A stretch of 64,000 nt of DNA from Pontibacter oryzae (GTDB lineage Bacteria; Bacteroidota; Bacteroidia; Cytophagales; Hymenobacteraceae): assembly GCF_003576375.1 (NCBI RefSeq), contig NZ_QWGE01000007.1, forward strand, positions 62,001 to 126,000. Reading direction: 5' to 3'. The notes beneath the pieces were generated by a model. The model did no database searches and was not told where the DNA came from. It saw only the letters and a list, made by a program, of their open reading frames with translations. This document shows, piece after piece, positions 44,739 to 54,603 of the stretch (positions are counted from its first letter, which is position 1; the number at the start of each line of letters is the position of its first letter). The position numbers and the translations under genes are program-made.

Positions 44739-45084
44739 ATATATTTTGAATTATAAAAATGTTACATATAACAAAGCCTATTAATATATAAGTAATCTAC
44801 AAATAAAGATTACAATAGTAATACGTTATTCCCGAAATATGTTGTTTGGGTTGTATTAAAAAAAAATATATTAGGTGGAGGTAATTAAATGATTAGTACA
44901 AGCGGCAAAAAAAGGAGTTCTGCTAGTAAGGCACTACCTTACGATAACATAAGCTAAACTTTTACTGTATTATGAGTCTCTATGTTGAAAGTACATCTGA
45001 GCAGGCCGTTAGTAGCCTTTCCGTACAAGTGTTTTGGCTAAGCAACAGATAGGATACTGTTGAGATAATGAAAAGAAGTTTTGA
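44739..45084. other. AT-rich spacer without a convincing gene
   Basis: Between the glycosylphosphotransferase start and the valS terminator. CAAAGCCTA at about 44776 resembles but does not match the minus-strand -7 box. A 22-codon frame at 44889-44957 follows AGGTGGAGG, but nothing else supports it. Otherwise nothing seen. Confidence 0.5.
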
Positions 45085-45143
45085 TGCAAGAAAAAACCTC
45101 CTGCCTCAACAATGCATTCATACATTGCCAAAGCAGGAGGTTT
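45085..45143 (-). terminator. Rho-independent terminator of valS
   Basis: Outer stem AAACCTCCTGC/GCAGGAGGTTT (45094-45104 with 45133-45143), inner CAATG/CATTG, T-rich on the minus-strand 3' side, 31 bp after the stop. Confidence 0.8.
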
Positions 45144-45173
45144 ATACTTATTACTTTAAAAGTCAGCTGTACC

Positions 45174-47807
45174 TTACAGCGCAGCCAGGCTTTGCTCTAT
45201 GGCATGAATTTTTGCTTCGGCGTCGGCTCTTTTCTTGCGCTCATTGGCAATAACAGCCTCTGGGGCTCCGCTTACAAAACGCTCGTTGCTGAGCTTTTTG
45301 TCTACCGACGCCAGAAATCCTTTGGTATACTCTAACTCCTTTGTCAGGCGCTCGCGTTCTGCTTCCACATCGATGTTACCTTCCATCGGGATAAAGAACT
45401 CATCACCGGCTGCGATAAAGCTAACGGCGCCATCAACGCTTTCAGTAGTAAACTGCACCTCACTAAGATTAGCCAGCTTGCTGATAATGCCCAGGAACGG
45501 CGCATACTCATTTTGGCCCATCACCTTAATATAAAGCTCAAGTTGCTTGGAGTTAGGAATATTTTTGGAGTTACGGATATTGCGTATTGCGCCTACTACC
45601 TGCAACACATTTTCCATCTGCCCGATCAACTCCTTGTCGAACTTAGACTTCTTTGGCCAGGCAGCCACAATCAGGTATTCCTTATCCTTGCGCTCAGCCA
45701 GTTCGTGCCATATTTCCTCTGTTATGAAAGGCATAAACGGATGCAGCACCTTCAGTATTTTCTCCAGGAAAGCAGAGGTAGCCGCAATAGTCTGCGGGTC
45801 TATCGGCTGCTGATACGCCGGTTTGATCATCTCCAGATAATTGGAGCAGAAGTCGTCCCAAACGAGTTTGTACACAGCCAACAACGCATCCGAAATACGG
45901 AACTTGCTAAAGTGATCCTCGATCTGCACAAAGGCCTCGTTAAAGCGCGACTCGAACCAGTTTACAGCCGTTTCGTTCGGGAACGGCAGGCTTTCGTCTA
46001 TTTCCCATCCCTTAACCAAACGGAAAGCGTTCCAGATCTTGTTGCTGAAGTTTCGGCCTTGCTCTACCAATTTCTCATCGAAGAGCAAGTCGTTGCCGGC
46101 AGGCGAGCTGAACAGCATACCGGCACGCACACCATCCGCGCCATACTGGTCTATCAGGTCGAGCGGGTCTGGGGAGTTGCCCAGCGATTTAGACATTTTA
46201 CGGCCCTGCGCATCGCGCACAATACCTGTCAGGTACACGTTCTTGAATGGCATCTCGTTACGGAACTCGTAGCCGGCCATGATCATACGCGCTACCCAGA
46301 AGAACAGGATTTCGGGGGCAGTTACCAGGTCGTTGGTTGGGTAATAGTATAGGATGTCCTTGTTATCAGGGTCTTTAAAGCCATCGAACACAGAGATCGG
46401 CCACAGCCATGAAGAGAACCAGGTATCCAGCACATCTTCGTCTTGGCGCAGGTCTTCGGCCTGCAGGTTCTCGTTTCCGCTTTCTCTGCGAGCCAGCACA
46501 AGCGCCTCCTCTGCAGTGGTAGCCACCACATGAGAGCCATCCGGCAGGTAGAACGCCGGAATACGCTGGCCCCACCACAGCTGGCGCGAAATACACCAGT
46601 CGCGGATGTTCTCCATCCAGGAGCGGTACATGTTCTTGAACTTAGGCGGGTGCAGGCGAATCTCATCGTTCATGACAGACTCCAGGGCCGGGCCGGCCAT
46701 TTTATCCATCTTGCAGAACCACTGCATCGAAAGGCGCGGCTCAATTACGGCTCCGGTGCGCTCAGAGGTTTGCAGCACGCTGGCATACTCCTCTATCTTC
46801 ACCAGCAAATCGGCTTCCTGCAGGTCTTTTACAATGTTGCGGCGCGCGGCAAACCTATCCTGGCCTACATACAGCTGCGCCAGCTCGTTAAGCGTGCCGT
46901 CGTTGTTAAGTATGTCGATGGTTGGCAGTTTGTGCTTCTGCCCCAGTTCGTAGTCGTTCAGGTCGTGGGCTGGTGTTACTTTCAGGGCACCCGTTCCGAA
47001 ATCAATGGAAACGTATTCATCAAGTATAATCGGAATCTCTTTGCCCAGTAACGGAATGCGCACGCTTTTGCCATGCAGGTGGATATAGCGTTCGTCGTTC
47101 GGGTTTACGGCCACAGCCACGTCGGCCATAATAGTTTCGGGGCGGGATGTTGCCACCGTGATATACGTAGGCTCCGATGCGCCCGCTGCCACCACCTCAT
47201 ACTGCAGGTGGTACATTTTGGCCATCGTATCCTTCGGGATAACCTCTTCATCGGAAAGGGCCGTGCCGCCCAGGGGGTCCCAGTTTACCATGCGCACGCC
47301 GCGGTAGATCTGGCCTTTGCGGTACAGATCCACAAACACCTCGATCACGGCGGCGCTCATGTCCTCTTCCATGGTAAAGCGGGTACGGTCCCAGTCGCAG
47401 GAGGCGCCCAGTTTCTTTAGCTGCTCCAGAATGATGCCGCCATACTTCTCTTTCCACTCCCATGCATACTTCAGGAACTCCTCACGGGTAATATCATTCT
47501 TGTTGATGCCTCTTTCTTTCAGCATGGCCACTACCTTCGCCTCCGTCGCGATGGACGCGTGGTCGGTGCCTGGTACCCAGCAAGCCTCTTTGCCCTGCAT
47601 ACGCGCACGCCTGATCAGCACATCCTGTATGGTGTTGTTCAGCATGTGGCCCATGTGCAGCACGCCGGTTACGTTTGGCGGCGGAATCACGATGGTGTAT
47701 GGCTCTTTGTTTGGGTTAGGCTTGGAGTGAAAGAAGCCGCGCTGCATCCAGCTGTCGTACCACTTCTTCTCTACTTCTTTGGGGTTATACTTCGTTGAAA
47801 TCGACAT
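45174..47807 (-). CDS. valS: Valyl-tRNA synthetase
   Basis: 877 residues from the ATG at 47807 ([20 protein letters not shown]). Class I synthetase that charges tRNA-Val, with an editing domain for mis-acylated threonine. Seen are [15 protein letters not shown] (HIGH motif), [14 protein letters not shown], the CP1 editing domain ([19 protein letters not shown]), [16 protein letters not shown] (KMSKS), the anticodon-binding region ([13 protein letters not shown]) and a C-terminal coiled-coil arm ([20 protein letters not shown]). The promoter box at 47844-47851 rules out the longer frame beginning at 47846. Confidence 0.97.
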   Translation of the reverse strand: MSISTKYNPKEVEKKWYDSWMQRGFFHSKPNPNKEPYTIVIPPPNVTGVLHMGHMLNNTIQDVLIRRARMQGKEACWVPGTDHASIATEAKVVAMLKERGINKNDITREEFLKYAWEWKEKYGGIILEQLKKLGASCDWDRTRFTMEEDMSAAVIEVFVDLYRKGQIYRGVRMVNWDPLGGTALSDEEVIPKDTMAKMYHLQYEVVAAGASEPTYITVATSRPETIMADVAVAVNPNDERYIHLHGKSVRIPLLGKEIPIILDEYVSIDFGTGALKVTPAHDLNDYELGQKHKLPTIDILNNDGTLNELAQLYVGQDRFAARRNIVKDLQEADLLVKIEEYASVLQTSERTGAVIEPRLSMQWFCKMDKMAGPALESVMNDEIRLHPPKFKNMYRSWMENIRDWCISRQLWWGQRIPAFYLPDGSHVVATTAEEALVLARRESGNENLQAEDLRQDEDVLDTWFSSWLWPISVFDGFKDPDNKDILYYYPTNDLVTAPEILFFWVARMIMAGYEFRNEMPFKNVYLTGIVRDAQGRKMSKSLGNSPDPLDLIDQYGADGVRAGMLFSSPAGNDLLFDEKLVEQGRNFSNKIWNAFRLVKGWEIDESLPFPNETAVNWFESRFNEAFVQIEDHFSKFRISDALLAVYKLVWDDFCSNYLEMIKPAYQQPIDPQTIAATSAFLEKILKVLHPFMPFITEEIWHELAERKDKEYLIVAAWPKKSKFDKELIGQMENVLQVVGAIRNIRNSKNIPNSKQLELYIKVMGQNEYAPFLGIISKLANLSEVQFTTESVDGAVSFIAAGDEFFIPMEGNIDVEAERERLTKELEYTKGFLASVDKKLSNERFVSGAPEAVIANERKKRADAEAKIHAIEQSLAAL

Positions 47808-47843
47808 CTTATACTTTATTTTCCTGCTAAATAAGCTAAAAGG

Positions 47844-47851
47844 CAAAATTA
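47844..47851 (-). promoter_or_regulatory. valS -7 promoter element (TAATTTTG)
   Basis: TAnnTTTG on the minus strand, 36 bp before the ATG at 47807; no clear -33 box. Confidence 0.55.
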
Positions 47852-47942
47852 GTGAAAATTGTTGATTGTTAATCGCTGATTGTTATCTGGATGGCTTTCC
47901 TGCTAAAGGCAGCTGCTTAATGCTTTAATGGAGGCCAAAACA

Positions 47943-47978
47943 AAAGCGCCCGCCCTGTTTCGGGGCGGGCGCTTTGGC
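47943..47978 (-). terminator. Rho-independent terminator of the ferredoxin gene
   Basis: Thirteen-bp GC-rich stem (47943-47955 with 47963-47975), 18 bp after the stop, followed on the minus strand by GTTTTGG. Confidence 0.75.
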
Positions 47979-47993
47979 GTACGTATGCTATTA

Positions 47994-48431
<438 letters not shown>

Positions 48432-48459
48432 TAAATTTGTATAAACTCACCAATTTGCC

Positions 48460-49470
48460 ATGACACTCGAAAACAGGATTGAAGCCTTTGTTGAGCTGGG
48501 GAAGCGCCTGCGCAACCTTACACCGGAAGAAAGACAGGCCTGGGCTTTTGCAGCGGCTTCGCGCAATACCTGGTTTACTGAAGAGAACGTCGCTTGTGCG
48601 CTAAACGGAGTTATTACCATGCTAGAGGAGCAATACCTCCGCGAATGGCTTTACCCATATCACCTCAAACAGGTTGCACCGAAAAAGGTTGGCGTGGTCA
48701 TGGCAGGCAATATCCCGATGGTGGGTTTCCATGATTTCCTATCTGTTCTGATAAGCGGACACTGCTTAATGGCCAAACTCAGCTCTGATGACGAAGTTCT
48801 TATTAAGCGTATCGCCGATATGCTGATCGGCATTGAGCCAGCCTTTGCCACGCGCATAGAGTTTGTGAACCTGCTGAAAAAAGCTGATGCCATTATCGCT
48901 ACCGGCTCTGATAACACCGCTCGGTACTTTGAGTACTATTTTGCCAAGCGCCCGCACATTATCCGCAAGAACCGCAGCAGCATAGGCGTGCTTACGGGCC
49001 ACGAGGAGGCTGATGACCTGAGAGCGCTAGGTGAGGATATCTTCCGTTACTACGGCCTGGGCTGCCGCAACGTCTCTAAAGTGTTTGTGCCTGAGGGTTA
49101 TACTTTTGATAAGTTTTTTGAGGCTAACGAGCACCGCGCCAACATCCTGGACCTGCACAAGTATCAGAACAACTACGATTACAACAAATCCATACTTCTG
49201 GTAAACCGCGTGCCGCATTTCGATAATGGCTTTATGCTAGTGCAGCCCAGCGAAAAGCTGGTTTCCCCTATCTCGGTTCTGTTTTACGAGACCTTCAGCT
49301 CGCTGGCAGATTTGCGCCAAAAACTTAACGCTGTTAAGGATAAGACCCAGTGCATTGTTTCTGCCCACAGCTGGATGGATGAAAGTATAGCTTTTGGCGA
49401 AGCGCAGTGCCCTATGGTATGGGACTATGCCGACGGCGTAGACACTATTGCCTTTTTACAGAAAATTTAG
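48460..49470 (+). CDS. Acyl-CoA reductase (LuxC-like)
   Basis: 336 residues, aldehyde-dehydrogenase fold. KKVGVVMAGNIPMVGFHDFL and AKLSSDDEVLIKRIADML belong to the NADP-binding half, IIATGSDNTARYFEYYFAKR follows, and the thioester-forming Cys is in YYGLGCRNVSKVFVPEGY (about 205). The family reduces fatty acyl-CoA to aldehyde. It is divergent from ferredoxin, an arrangement I recall from other Bacteroidota, which may mean a shared redox role. The physiological substrate is unknown. Confidence 0.88.
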   Translation: MTLENRIEAFVELGKRLRNLTPEERQAWAFAAASRNTWFTEENVACALNGVITMLEEQYLREWLYPYHLKQVAPKKVGVVMAGNIPMVGFHDFLSVLISGHCLMAKLSSDDEVLIKRIADMLIGIEPAFATRIEFVNLLKKADAIIATGSDNTARYFEYYFAKRPHIIRKNRSSIGVLTGHEEADDLRALGEDIFRYYGLGCRNVSKVFVPEGYTFDKFFEANEHRANILDLHKYQNNYDYNKSILLVNRVPHFDNGFMLVQPSEKLVSPISVLFYETFSSLADLRQKLNAVKDKTQCIVSAHSWMDESIAFGEAQCPMVWDYADGVDTIAFLQKI

Positions 49471-49561
49471 TCCAATAAAATTCATCGTTAAAACATTGCA
49501 TTGGTTTAGACGGTTTTCTATATTGATAAACAGTTCATATAGAATTTAACGTTTACCGATT

Positions 49562-49861
49562 ATGCAAACCTATTTAAACACCATCCCGATTGTGGAGAAA
49601 GAGCAAATTCCTGCCCTCCACTTTGGAAAAGAAGATGTGCTAACCGATCCAGAGGCGCGCAAGAGACGCATGTGGGACCTAAACCGCGCCACTTCGCTCG
49701 GTAACGTGTACCAGGGCAAAGTGGAAATTACGTTTCAGACAGCTGACGGCGAGCAAAGGCGCGTTGATACCACCGTTTGGGCCGTAGACGAAAAGTATAT
49801 GACCCTTAAAGCAGGATGCTCCATCCCTGTTACTTCTATCATCGGAATAGAGTTCTTCTAA
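49562..49861 (+). CDS. Small conserved protein, first of a tandem pair
   Basis: 99 residues, cytoplasmic. N-terminal IPALHFGKEDVLTDPEARKRR, then WDLNRATSLGNVYQGKVEITF and a beta-rich end (TTVWAVDEKYMTLKAGCSIPVTSIIGIEFF). This looks like a small PH- or SH3-like beta-barrel, found in Bacteroidota but without known function. About 40% of positions are shared with the next gene, 126 bp downstream, so the two arose by tandem duplication. Confidence 0.75.
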   Translation: MQTYLNTIPIVEKEQIPALHFGKEDVLTDPEARKRRMWDLNRATSLGNVYQGKVEITFQTADGEQRRVDTTVWAVDEKYMTLKAGCSIPVTSIIGIEFF

Positions 49862-49987
49862 AGAAGAGCCCTTTTCCTTCTTGGTAGGGATGCCTACTTT
49901 AATCACATCGAATTGGCTAAAGAACGAAGTTTCAACACTGTTTGGTATGGTATCTGCATTATATAGCCTGAACCAACTATATAAATC

Positions 49988-50287
49988 ATGCAACAACAGA
50001 CCACAAGTACCGCACGAATTCAGAAAGAACGCATCCCGACATTACGTTTCAGCAAGCAGGATGTATTAAAAGACGCATCAGCTAGAAGCCGCCGTTATTA
50101 CGACGCTAACCGCGCCACCATTCTTAGCAACGTTTATAAGAACAAGTCTATTATTACCTTTATTACCGCTTCCGGCGAGAAAAAATGCGTTGAAGCTGCC
50201 TTATGGGGTTTAGATAAGGATTTTGTTCTTTTGAAGTCTGGGATGTTCCTGCCGTTGCGCTCCATTGTAGAAATTAACTATTGCTAG
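49988..50287 (+). CDS. Small conserved protein, second of a tandem pair
   Basis: 99 residues, the same length as its paralogue just upstream and aligned to it over the whole chain: IPTLRFSKQDVLKDASARSRR, YDANRATILSNVYKNKSIITF, AALWGLDKDFVLLKSGMFLP. Function unknown. The spacer between the two has no terminator that I can see; a strong bidirectional terminator follows this copy. Confidence 0.75.
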   Translation: MQQQTTSTARIQKERIPTLRFSKQDVLKDASARSRRYYDANRATILSNVYKNKSIITFITASGEKKCVEAALWGLDKDFVLLKSGMFLPLRSIVEINYC

Positions 50288-50326
50288 GCCATGCAAACAC
50301 TGTCCGTACATGTATTCATAAAGCTT

Positions 50327-50377
50327 AAAACATAAACAGCTTGCCAAAGTATAAAACTGGCAAGCTGTTTATGTTTT
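50327..50377. terminator. Bidirectional terminator
   Basis: Perfect 20-bp stem (50327-50346 with 50358-50377) ending in TTTT on both strands, between the convergent 99-residue protein and nucleoside phosphorylase genes. Confidence 0.88.
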
Positions 50378-50393
50378 AGGGCCTTTGTTATTT

Positions 50394-51251
50394 TTAAATG
50401 CGGTCCAGTACTTTTCTGATCAGGCTGTCAATCACTTCTTCGGCATTTTCGGCAAACTTCTGCGTGATGCGGTTAGCCACAATTGCGTTCAGCGACAGCA
50501 TTTCGTGCCCCAGAATCCGACCCATGCTATAGTAACCGGCTGTTTCCATCTCAAAGTTCGTTAACCGAAAATCATTGTGCCGGAATCCGTTATAAGTTTG
50601 GAGCAACTGCTGGTTACGCAAGCCGCCACGCAGCACACGACCTTGCGGCGCATAAAATCCCGGGCAGGTAAGTGTATTTCCCGGCACCATGTCGAAGGCG
50701 AGTTGCTTTAGTAGTTTCTCGGATCCATTTACAAAGTATGGCCTGAAACCAATGCCAAGTTGCTCCTGCAGCGCCGCTGTTATACTTTGCTCCTGCTCGC
50801 TTTGCTCCAGCGGGTAAAACTCCATCAGGGAGTCTAAACCTATGCTAGTATGGGAGGCCAGGTGGCTGCCCAAGGGTATATCCTGCTGCAACGAGCCTGA
50901 TGTTCCGATCCGAATAATGTTAAGCCTGATCTTTTCCTCGTTTACCTCGCGGCTCTGGAAGTCGATGTTTACCAGCGCATCCAGCTCGTTCATCAGGATA
51001 TCGATGTTATCGGTGCCCATCCCGGTCGAGATCACGGTGAGGCGTTTGCCTTTATAGTAACCTGTGTGAGTAACAAACTCGCGCTTGGCAATCTGTATCT
51101 CCATCTCATCGAAGTACTGGCTTACTTTGGCTACGCGCTCCGGGTCGCCTACGGTTATAATAGTATCGGAAATATGCTCGGGCAGCAGGTTAAGGTGGTA
51201 AACCGTGCCATTGGAGTTAATTATCAGTTCTGATTCTGGAATCGCAGCCAT
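50394..51251 (-). CDS. Nucleoside phosphorylase (uridine/purine phosphorylase superfamily)
   Basis: 285 residues. Phosphate-binding start TIITVGDPERVAKVSQYFD, VISTGMGTDNIDILMNELDAL, IIRIGTSGSLQQDIPLGSH and the ribose-binding signature NFEMETAGYYSMG are those of the PNP_UDP_1 family. It splits nucleosides with phosphate for base salvage; base preference cannot be fixed from sequence, and uridine phosphorylase is the nearest guess. It ends at the bidirectional terminator and stands alone. Confidence 0.88.
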   Translation of the reverse strand: MAAIPESELIINSNGTVYHLNLLPEHISDTIITVGDPERVAKVSQYFDEMEIQIAKREFVTHTGYYKGKRLTVISTGMGTDNIDILMNELDALVNIDFQSREVNEEKIRLNIIRIGTSGSLQQDIPLGSHLASHTSIGLDSLMEFYPLEQSEQEQSITAALQEQLGIGFRPYFVNGSEKLLKQLAFDMVPGNTLTCPGFYAPQGRVLRGGLRNQQLLQTYNGFRHNDFRLTNFEMETAGYYSMGRILGHEMLSLNAIVANRITQKFAENAEEVIDSLIRKVLDRI

Positions 51252-51384
51252 ATAGTTATATAAGTTTGAATAGCAACTTGGGCAATATTTCTTGAATTTA
51301 AAAGACGCAAAAGCTCAATACATTGCCAATGCATGCATAGAAAGTACTTAAGCGTAAGAAATCAAGATAAATAGGCATGAAGCA

Positions 51385-51428
51385 TGCCTAAAAAGAGAAA
51401 AGCGTGGCTATAAGGCACACGCTTTTCT
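51385..51428 (-). terminator. Rho-independent terminator of trhO
   Basis: Stem AGAAAAGCGTG/CACGCTTTTCT (51396-51406 with 51418-51428) followed on the minus strand by TTTTTA, 17 bp after the stop. Confidence 0.85.
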
Positions 51429-51444
51429 GAGCTTTAGAGAATAC

Positions 51445-52413
51445 TTATACTTGTACGTCAGTTTTCTTCTTACGGTTGAATCCCTTGAGTGGATTGTAGC
51501 CATTAAGCTCCTTCTGGTAGTAGCCTGTACCATCGTAAGGGCGCTTTTCAGGGTGTTCTTTGCACTCCGCAGAGCAGGCGCCTTCCAGTTCCCAGCCACA
51601 GGCCTCACAAATAGGCACATGCAGGTTGCAAACCGGATTCGCACAGTTCACCATGCGGTCGCTTTTGGTCTTGCATACGTGGCACTCCGAAACGATTGTC
51701 GGGTTTACGCTATTCACATCCACAGCCACGCGGTTGTCAAACACATAGCATTTGCCCTCGAAGTCCTCGCCTCCGGCCTCCATGCCATACTTTATAATAC
51801 CGCCGTGCAATTGGTATACATTCTCGAAACCTTCTTCCAGCAAAAAGGCACTCGCCTTCTCGCACTTAATGCCGCCGGTGCAGTAGGTCAGAATCTTCTT
51901 GTCCTTATACTTTTCCTTCAGCTCGTTCACCTTCTCCGGAAACTCACGGAAGTTCTCAATATCTAGGGTAACGGCATTCTTGAAGCGACCTACGCTGTGC
52001 TCATAATCTGAGCGCACATCCAGTACCACCACATCGTCGCGGTCTTTCATGGCCTTAAACTCCTTAGGTTCCAGGTGCTTGCCTGTGCGCTTGTTTGGGT
52101 CGATGTGCAGCAATCCTGAATGCACGATTTCAGCCTTCGTACGCACATGCAGTTTGGTGAAAGCGTGGGCATCCGAGGCATCTACCTTAAAGTCGGTTTT
52201 AGCGAAGCGCGGATCGGCATGCATAATGGCCATATACTTTTCGCAGTCTTCTTTCAGACCGGAAACGGTGCCATTAAGGCCTTCCTTGGATACAATGATG
52301 CGGCCCAGCAGGTTAAGCTCCAGGCAGAGTAAGTGGTGTTGCTCACGATACGCCTCCGGGTCTTCGATCGGCGCATAGCAATAGTACAGTAGTATGCTGT
52401 AGGGTTTATTCAT
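51445..52413 (-). CDS. trhO: tRNA uridine(34) hydroxylase, rhodanese-related
   Basis: 322 residues. N-terminal acylphosphatase-like domain (NLLGRIIVSKEGLNGTVSG), a rhodanese domain (VVVLDVRSDYEHSVGRFKNA) with active-site loop TYCTGGIKCEKASAFL, and a Cys-rich C-terminal part (CHVCKTKSDRMVNC, CNLHVPICEACGWELEGAC) that may bind zinc. TrhO (YceA) hydroxylates U34 in tRNA with oxygen, leading to 5-methoxyuridine-type modifications. It stands alone with its own terminator. Confidence 0.92.
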   Translation of the reverse strand: MNKPYSILLYYCYAPIEDPEAYREQHHLLCLELNLLGRIIVSKEGLNGTVSGLKEDCEKYMAIMHADPRFAKTDFKVDASDAHAFTKLHVRTKAEIVHSGLLHIDPNKRTGKHLEPKEFKAMKDRDDVVVLDVRSDYEHSVGRFKNAVTLDIENFREFPEKVNELKEKYKDKKILTYCTGGIKCEKASAFLLEEGFENVYQLHGGIIKYGMEAGGEDFEGKCYVFDNRVAVDVNSVNPTIVSECHVCKTKSDRMVNCANPVCNLHVPICEACGWELEGACSAECKEHPEKRPYDGTGYYQKELNGYNPLKGFNRKKKTDVQV

Positions 52414-52612
52414 AACTGCTAAGTTTCGGCTTAGTGTTAAAATTGATTGTTAAATTGTTGATTGCTAATTGTTGTTTCTCAAGCAGAGCATCATGCTCAT
52501 ACTCCAGCAATCGATGATCAACAACTAACAATATAATACAAAGCTAATAGGTGCCTCCCTGCCGCACAATGACCTTTGTTAGTTGTGGAACAGCAAGGGC
52601 AATTATAAAAGT

Positions 52613-53248
52613 TTACTTTATCGGTGCCGCCGGATTTCCGAATACGGTTGCTTTGGCCGGTACATCTGCCACTACCACAGAGCCTGCGCCAATGCGTGCG
52701 TTCTTACCAATCTTTACGCCAGACACGATCACTGCACCAGAACCGATAAAGGCTCCTTCTTCCACAATAACCTCCGAGTTAATAATGGCACCCGCACCGA
52801 TCTCCACGAAGTTGGCAATTTCGGCTTTTGTATCAACCAATGCTCTGGATTGGATAATGCAGTTATCGCCAACCTTTGCATTGTTATTGATAACAGCACC
52901 CGCTCCTACCATGTTTCCGTGGCCTAACCAGGCAAACTCTGATACCGCGCTAAAGCGATGGATGGCATTTACCGGCACAACCTTGTGCTCATCCTTCAGC
53001 ATTTTTATTAGGCCTTTGCGGGCAGCGGTATCTTCTACGGCAACAAACACGTCACACTTTTTGCCTACCAGTTTCAGAAATTCATTGTCTTCGGTGTTGC
53101 TCATCACCGCTACGTTGTTTATTTCTTCCTGCTGCAGCTGCTGGCTGTCATCTAAAAAGCAATACACAATAACGCTGTTGCTGTTAAAGATATCCAGGGC
53201 TGTGGTACCTAGCTTTTGGGCACCTAATATGATTACCGGATTTTGCAT
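52613..53248 (-). CDS. NeuD/PglD-type sugar acyltransferase (left-handed beta-helix)
   Basis: 211 residues. An N-terminal Rossmann-like part (NPVIILGAQKLGTTALDIF ... CFLDDSQQLQ) is followed by hexapeptide repeats from about 105 (GHGNMVGAGAVINNNAKVGD, NFVEIGAGAIINSEVIVEEG, AFIGSGAVIVSGVKIGKNAR) and VFGNPAAPIK at the end. The family transfers acetyl from acetyl-CoA to amino sugars in surface glycan synthesis. The start is fixed by the promoter box 22 bp upstream. No dedicated sugar partner gene is adjacent. Confidence 0.85.
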   Translation of the reverse strand: MQNPVIILGAQKLGTTALDIFNSNSVIVYCFLDDSQQLQQEEINNVAVMSNTEDNEFLKLVGKKCDVFVAVEDTAARKGLIKMLKDEHKVVPVNAIHRFSAVSEFAWLGHGNMVGAGAVINNNAKVGDNCIIQSRALVDTKAEIANFVEIGAGAIINSEVIVEEGAFIGSGAVIVSGVKIGKNARIGAGSVVVADVPAKATVFGNPAAPIK

Positions 53249-53269
53249 AAGTCAATCTTAAATAAGGCG

Positions 53270-53300
53270 CAAAGGTACGAAGAAGTGTGGGAGTTTGAAA
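53270..53300 (-). promoter_or_regulatory. Promoter TTTC-N19-TACCTTTG of the NeuD-type gene
   Basis: On the minus strand TTTC (53300-53297) and TACCTTTG (53277-53270) at 19-bp spacing, just before the start at 53248. Confidence 0.62.
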
Positions 53301-53307
53301 GTATGGG

Positions 53308-54603
53308 CTAGGGTAGGCGCAAACACCGCAACAGGCGCTGCGCATATACGTTCTGCAGCAGCAGGAAAACCAGAAACGGAAGGTATACAATACGGTAGCG
53401 GCTCAGGGTGCCGAAGTTAGGTGTTGAAAGCCCCGTTACGCCTGCCATCACAAGTATAAAAACCAGGAACACCACGTACAGCAACTCTATCTTTATACTT
53501 GCCTTTTTCCTAAATGCCGACGCTATACTTAAAATCGTCAAGAACAGTAACAGCAGGTTTTCCAGGGCGCTTGCTACGTATAATGGCTTCCAAGACTCTC
53601 CAATAAACGGGCGGTAAATGGAGCTTAAAGTCGCTTTGGGATAATTAACGATGAGGCTTTGCAACGTGGGCTGCAGGTTTGTAAATGAAATATGAGGGTC
53701 ATCAAGTGATCGGGGCAAAATGCCCTCATAACTGTAGATCACATTATAGAGCAAGAAGTCGATATCAAAATATTTTATTCTAAGTACAATTAACAGCATT
53801 ACTACTACTACAAGTATAATCAATAAGCTTATTTGCCGCTCTATCTGCCGAAGCCACTTAATATTTACCTGCAAGCGCTTAATCAAAACATATACCAGCA
53901 AAAGCGGTAAGAGCACGGCAGCATAAAACATCTTGATTTTTAAGAACAAGTAAACTTGCAGGGGCAGAAGGAATAGCTGCCATGGCCCTACAGTCTGCTT
54001 ATGCGCCAGCGCAATTGCCATAGCCACCAGCCAGCACATGCTGCCATACATAACCGGGTCTTTCAGTAGGCCAACGCTCCAGAAAAGCACTGTCGGGAAG
54101 AAGACAAAGGCGATGGCAGCGACCGGTTTACAGCCTGCGAACTGCCTTGCCAGCATGGCAACCAAGTACGCACTGCCCCAGAAGCTAAAGAGCGCCAGGT
54201 ACAGGTTATTCAGGAAGTAATCTCCGGCACTTATAAAGTTTAGGGCACTGATAAGCTTAATGAAGTAAAAGGAGTTAGAGTACGTATGATAGGCCGTAAA
54301 AGGCAAATCCTGCCGAAGCTGCTCGCTCTCCAACTCATTAAACCACAGAAGCCTGAGGTACGCCAAAGGCTCCGCCTGCGCATACTCCCACAAAGTAATG
54401 CCCGCTTTATGGAACGTGGTCCTGTCGCCGATGAATTCGCCCCGAAAGTATAGTATCGTCAGAAAAACGACCAGCAAAAGTTTAAGCCCAAGCGCCGGCA
54501 AAACGTATGGCCGGATGGAACGCACCCAGTTCTGGCGGAACATCCAGTAAACTAAGCCCGAAAGTATGAGTGCGTTAAACAGGTAAACTAGTAGTAAACT
54601 CAC
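53308..54603 (-). CDS. Polytopic membrane protein, GT-C-like, of unknown function
   Basis: 431 residues with about ten membrane helices. The first large loop (EFIGDRTTFHKAG) has the acidic residue typical of the loop after helix 1 in GT-C glycosyltransferases, and FWSVGLLKDPVMYGS follows helix 5; the match is too weak for a firm call. It begins with GTG overlapping the TGA of the DUF2851 gene (GTGA), so the two are translationally coupled. Confidence 0.72.
   Translation of the reverse strand: MSLLLVYLFNALILSGLVYWMFRQNWVRSIRPYVLPALGLKLLLVVFLTILYFRGEFIGDRTTFHKAGITLWEYAQAEPLAYLRLLWFNELESEQLRQDLPFTAYHTYSNSFYFIKLISALNFISAGDYFLNNLYLALFSFWGSAYLVAMLARQFAGCKPVAAIAFVFFPTVLFWSVGLLKDPVMYGSMCWLVAMAIALAHKQTVGPWQLFLLPLQVYLFLKIKMFYAAVLLPLLLVYVLIKRLQVNIKWLRQIERQISLLIILVVVVMLLIVLRIKYFDIDFLLYNVIYSYEGILPRSLDDPHISFTNLQPTLQSLIVNYPKATLSSIYRPFIGESWKPLYVASALENLLLLFLTILSIASAFRKKASIKIELLYVVFLVFILVMAGVTGLSTPNFGTLSRYRIVYLPFLVFLLLQNVYAQRLLRCLRLP

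Noticed and set aside
44889-44957. 22-codon frame preceded by AGGTGGAGG
   Set aside because: Bacteroidota do not rely on Shine-Dalgarno sequences, the frame is very short, shows no recognisable motif and has no neighbouring partner; treated as chance.
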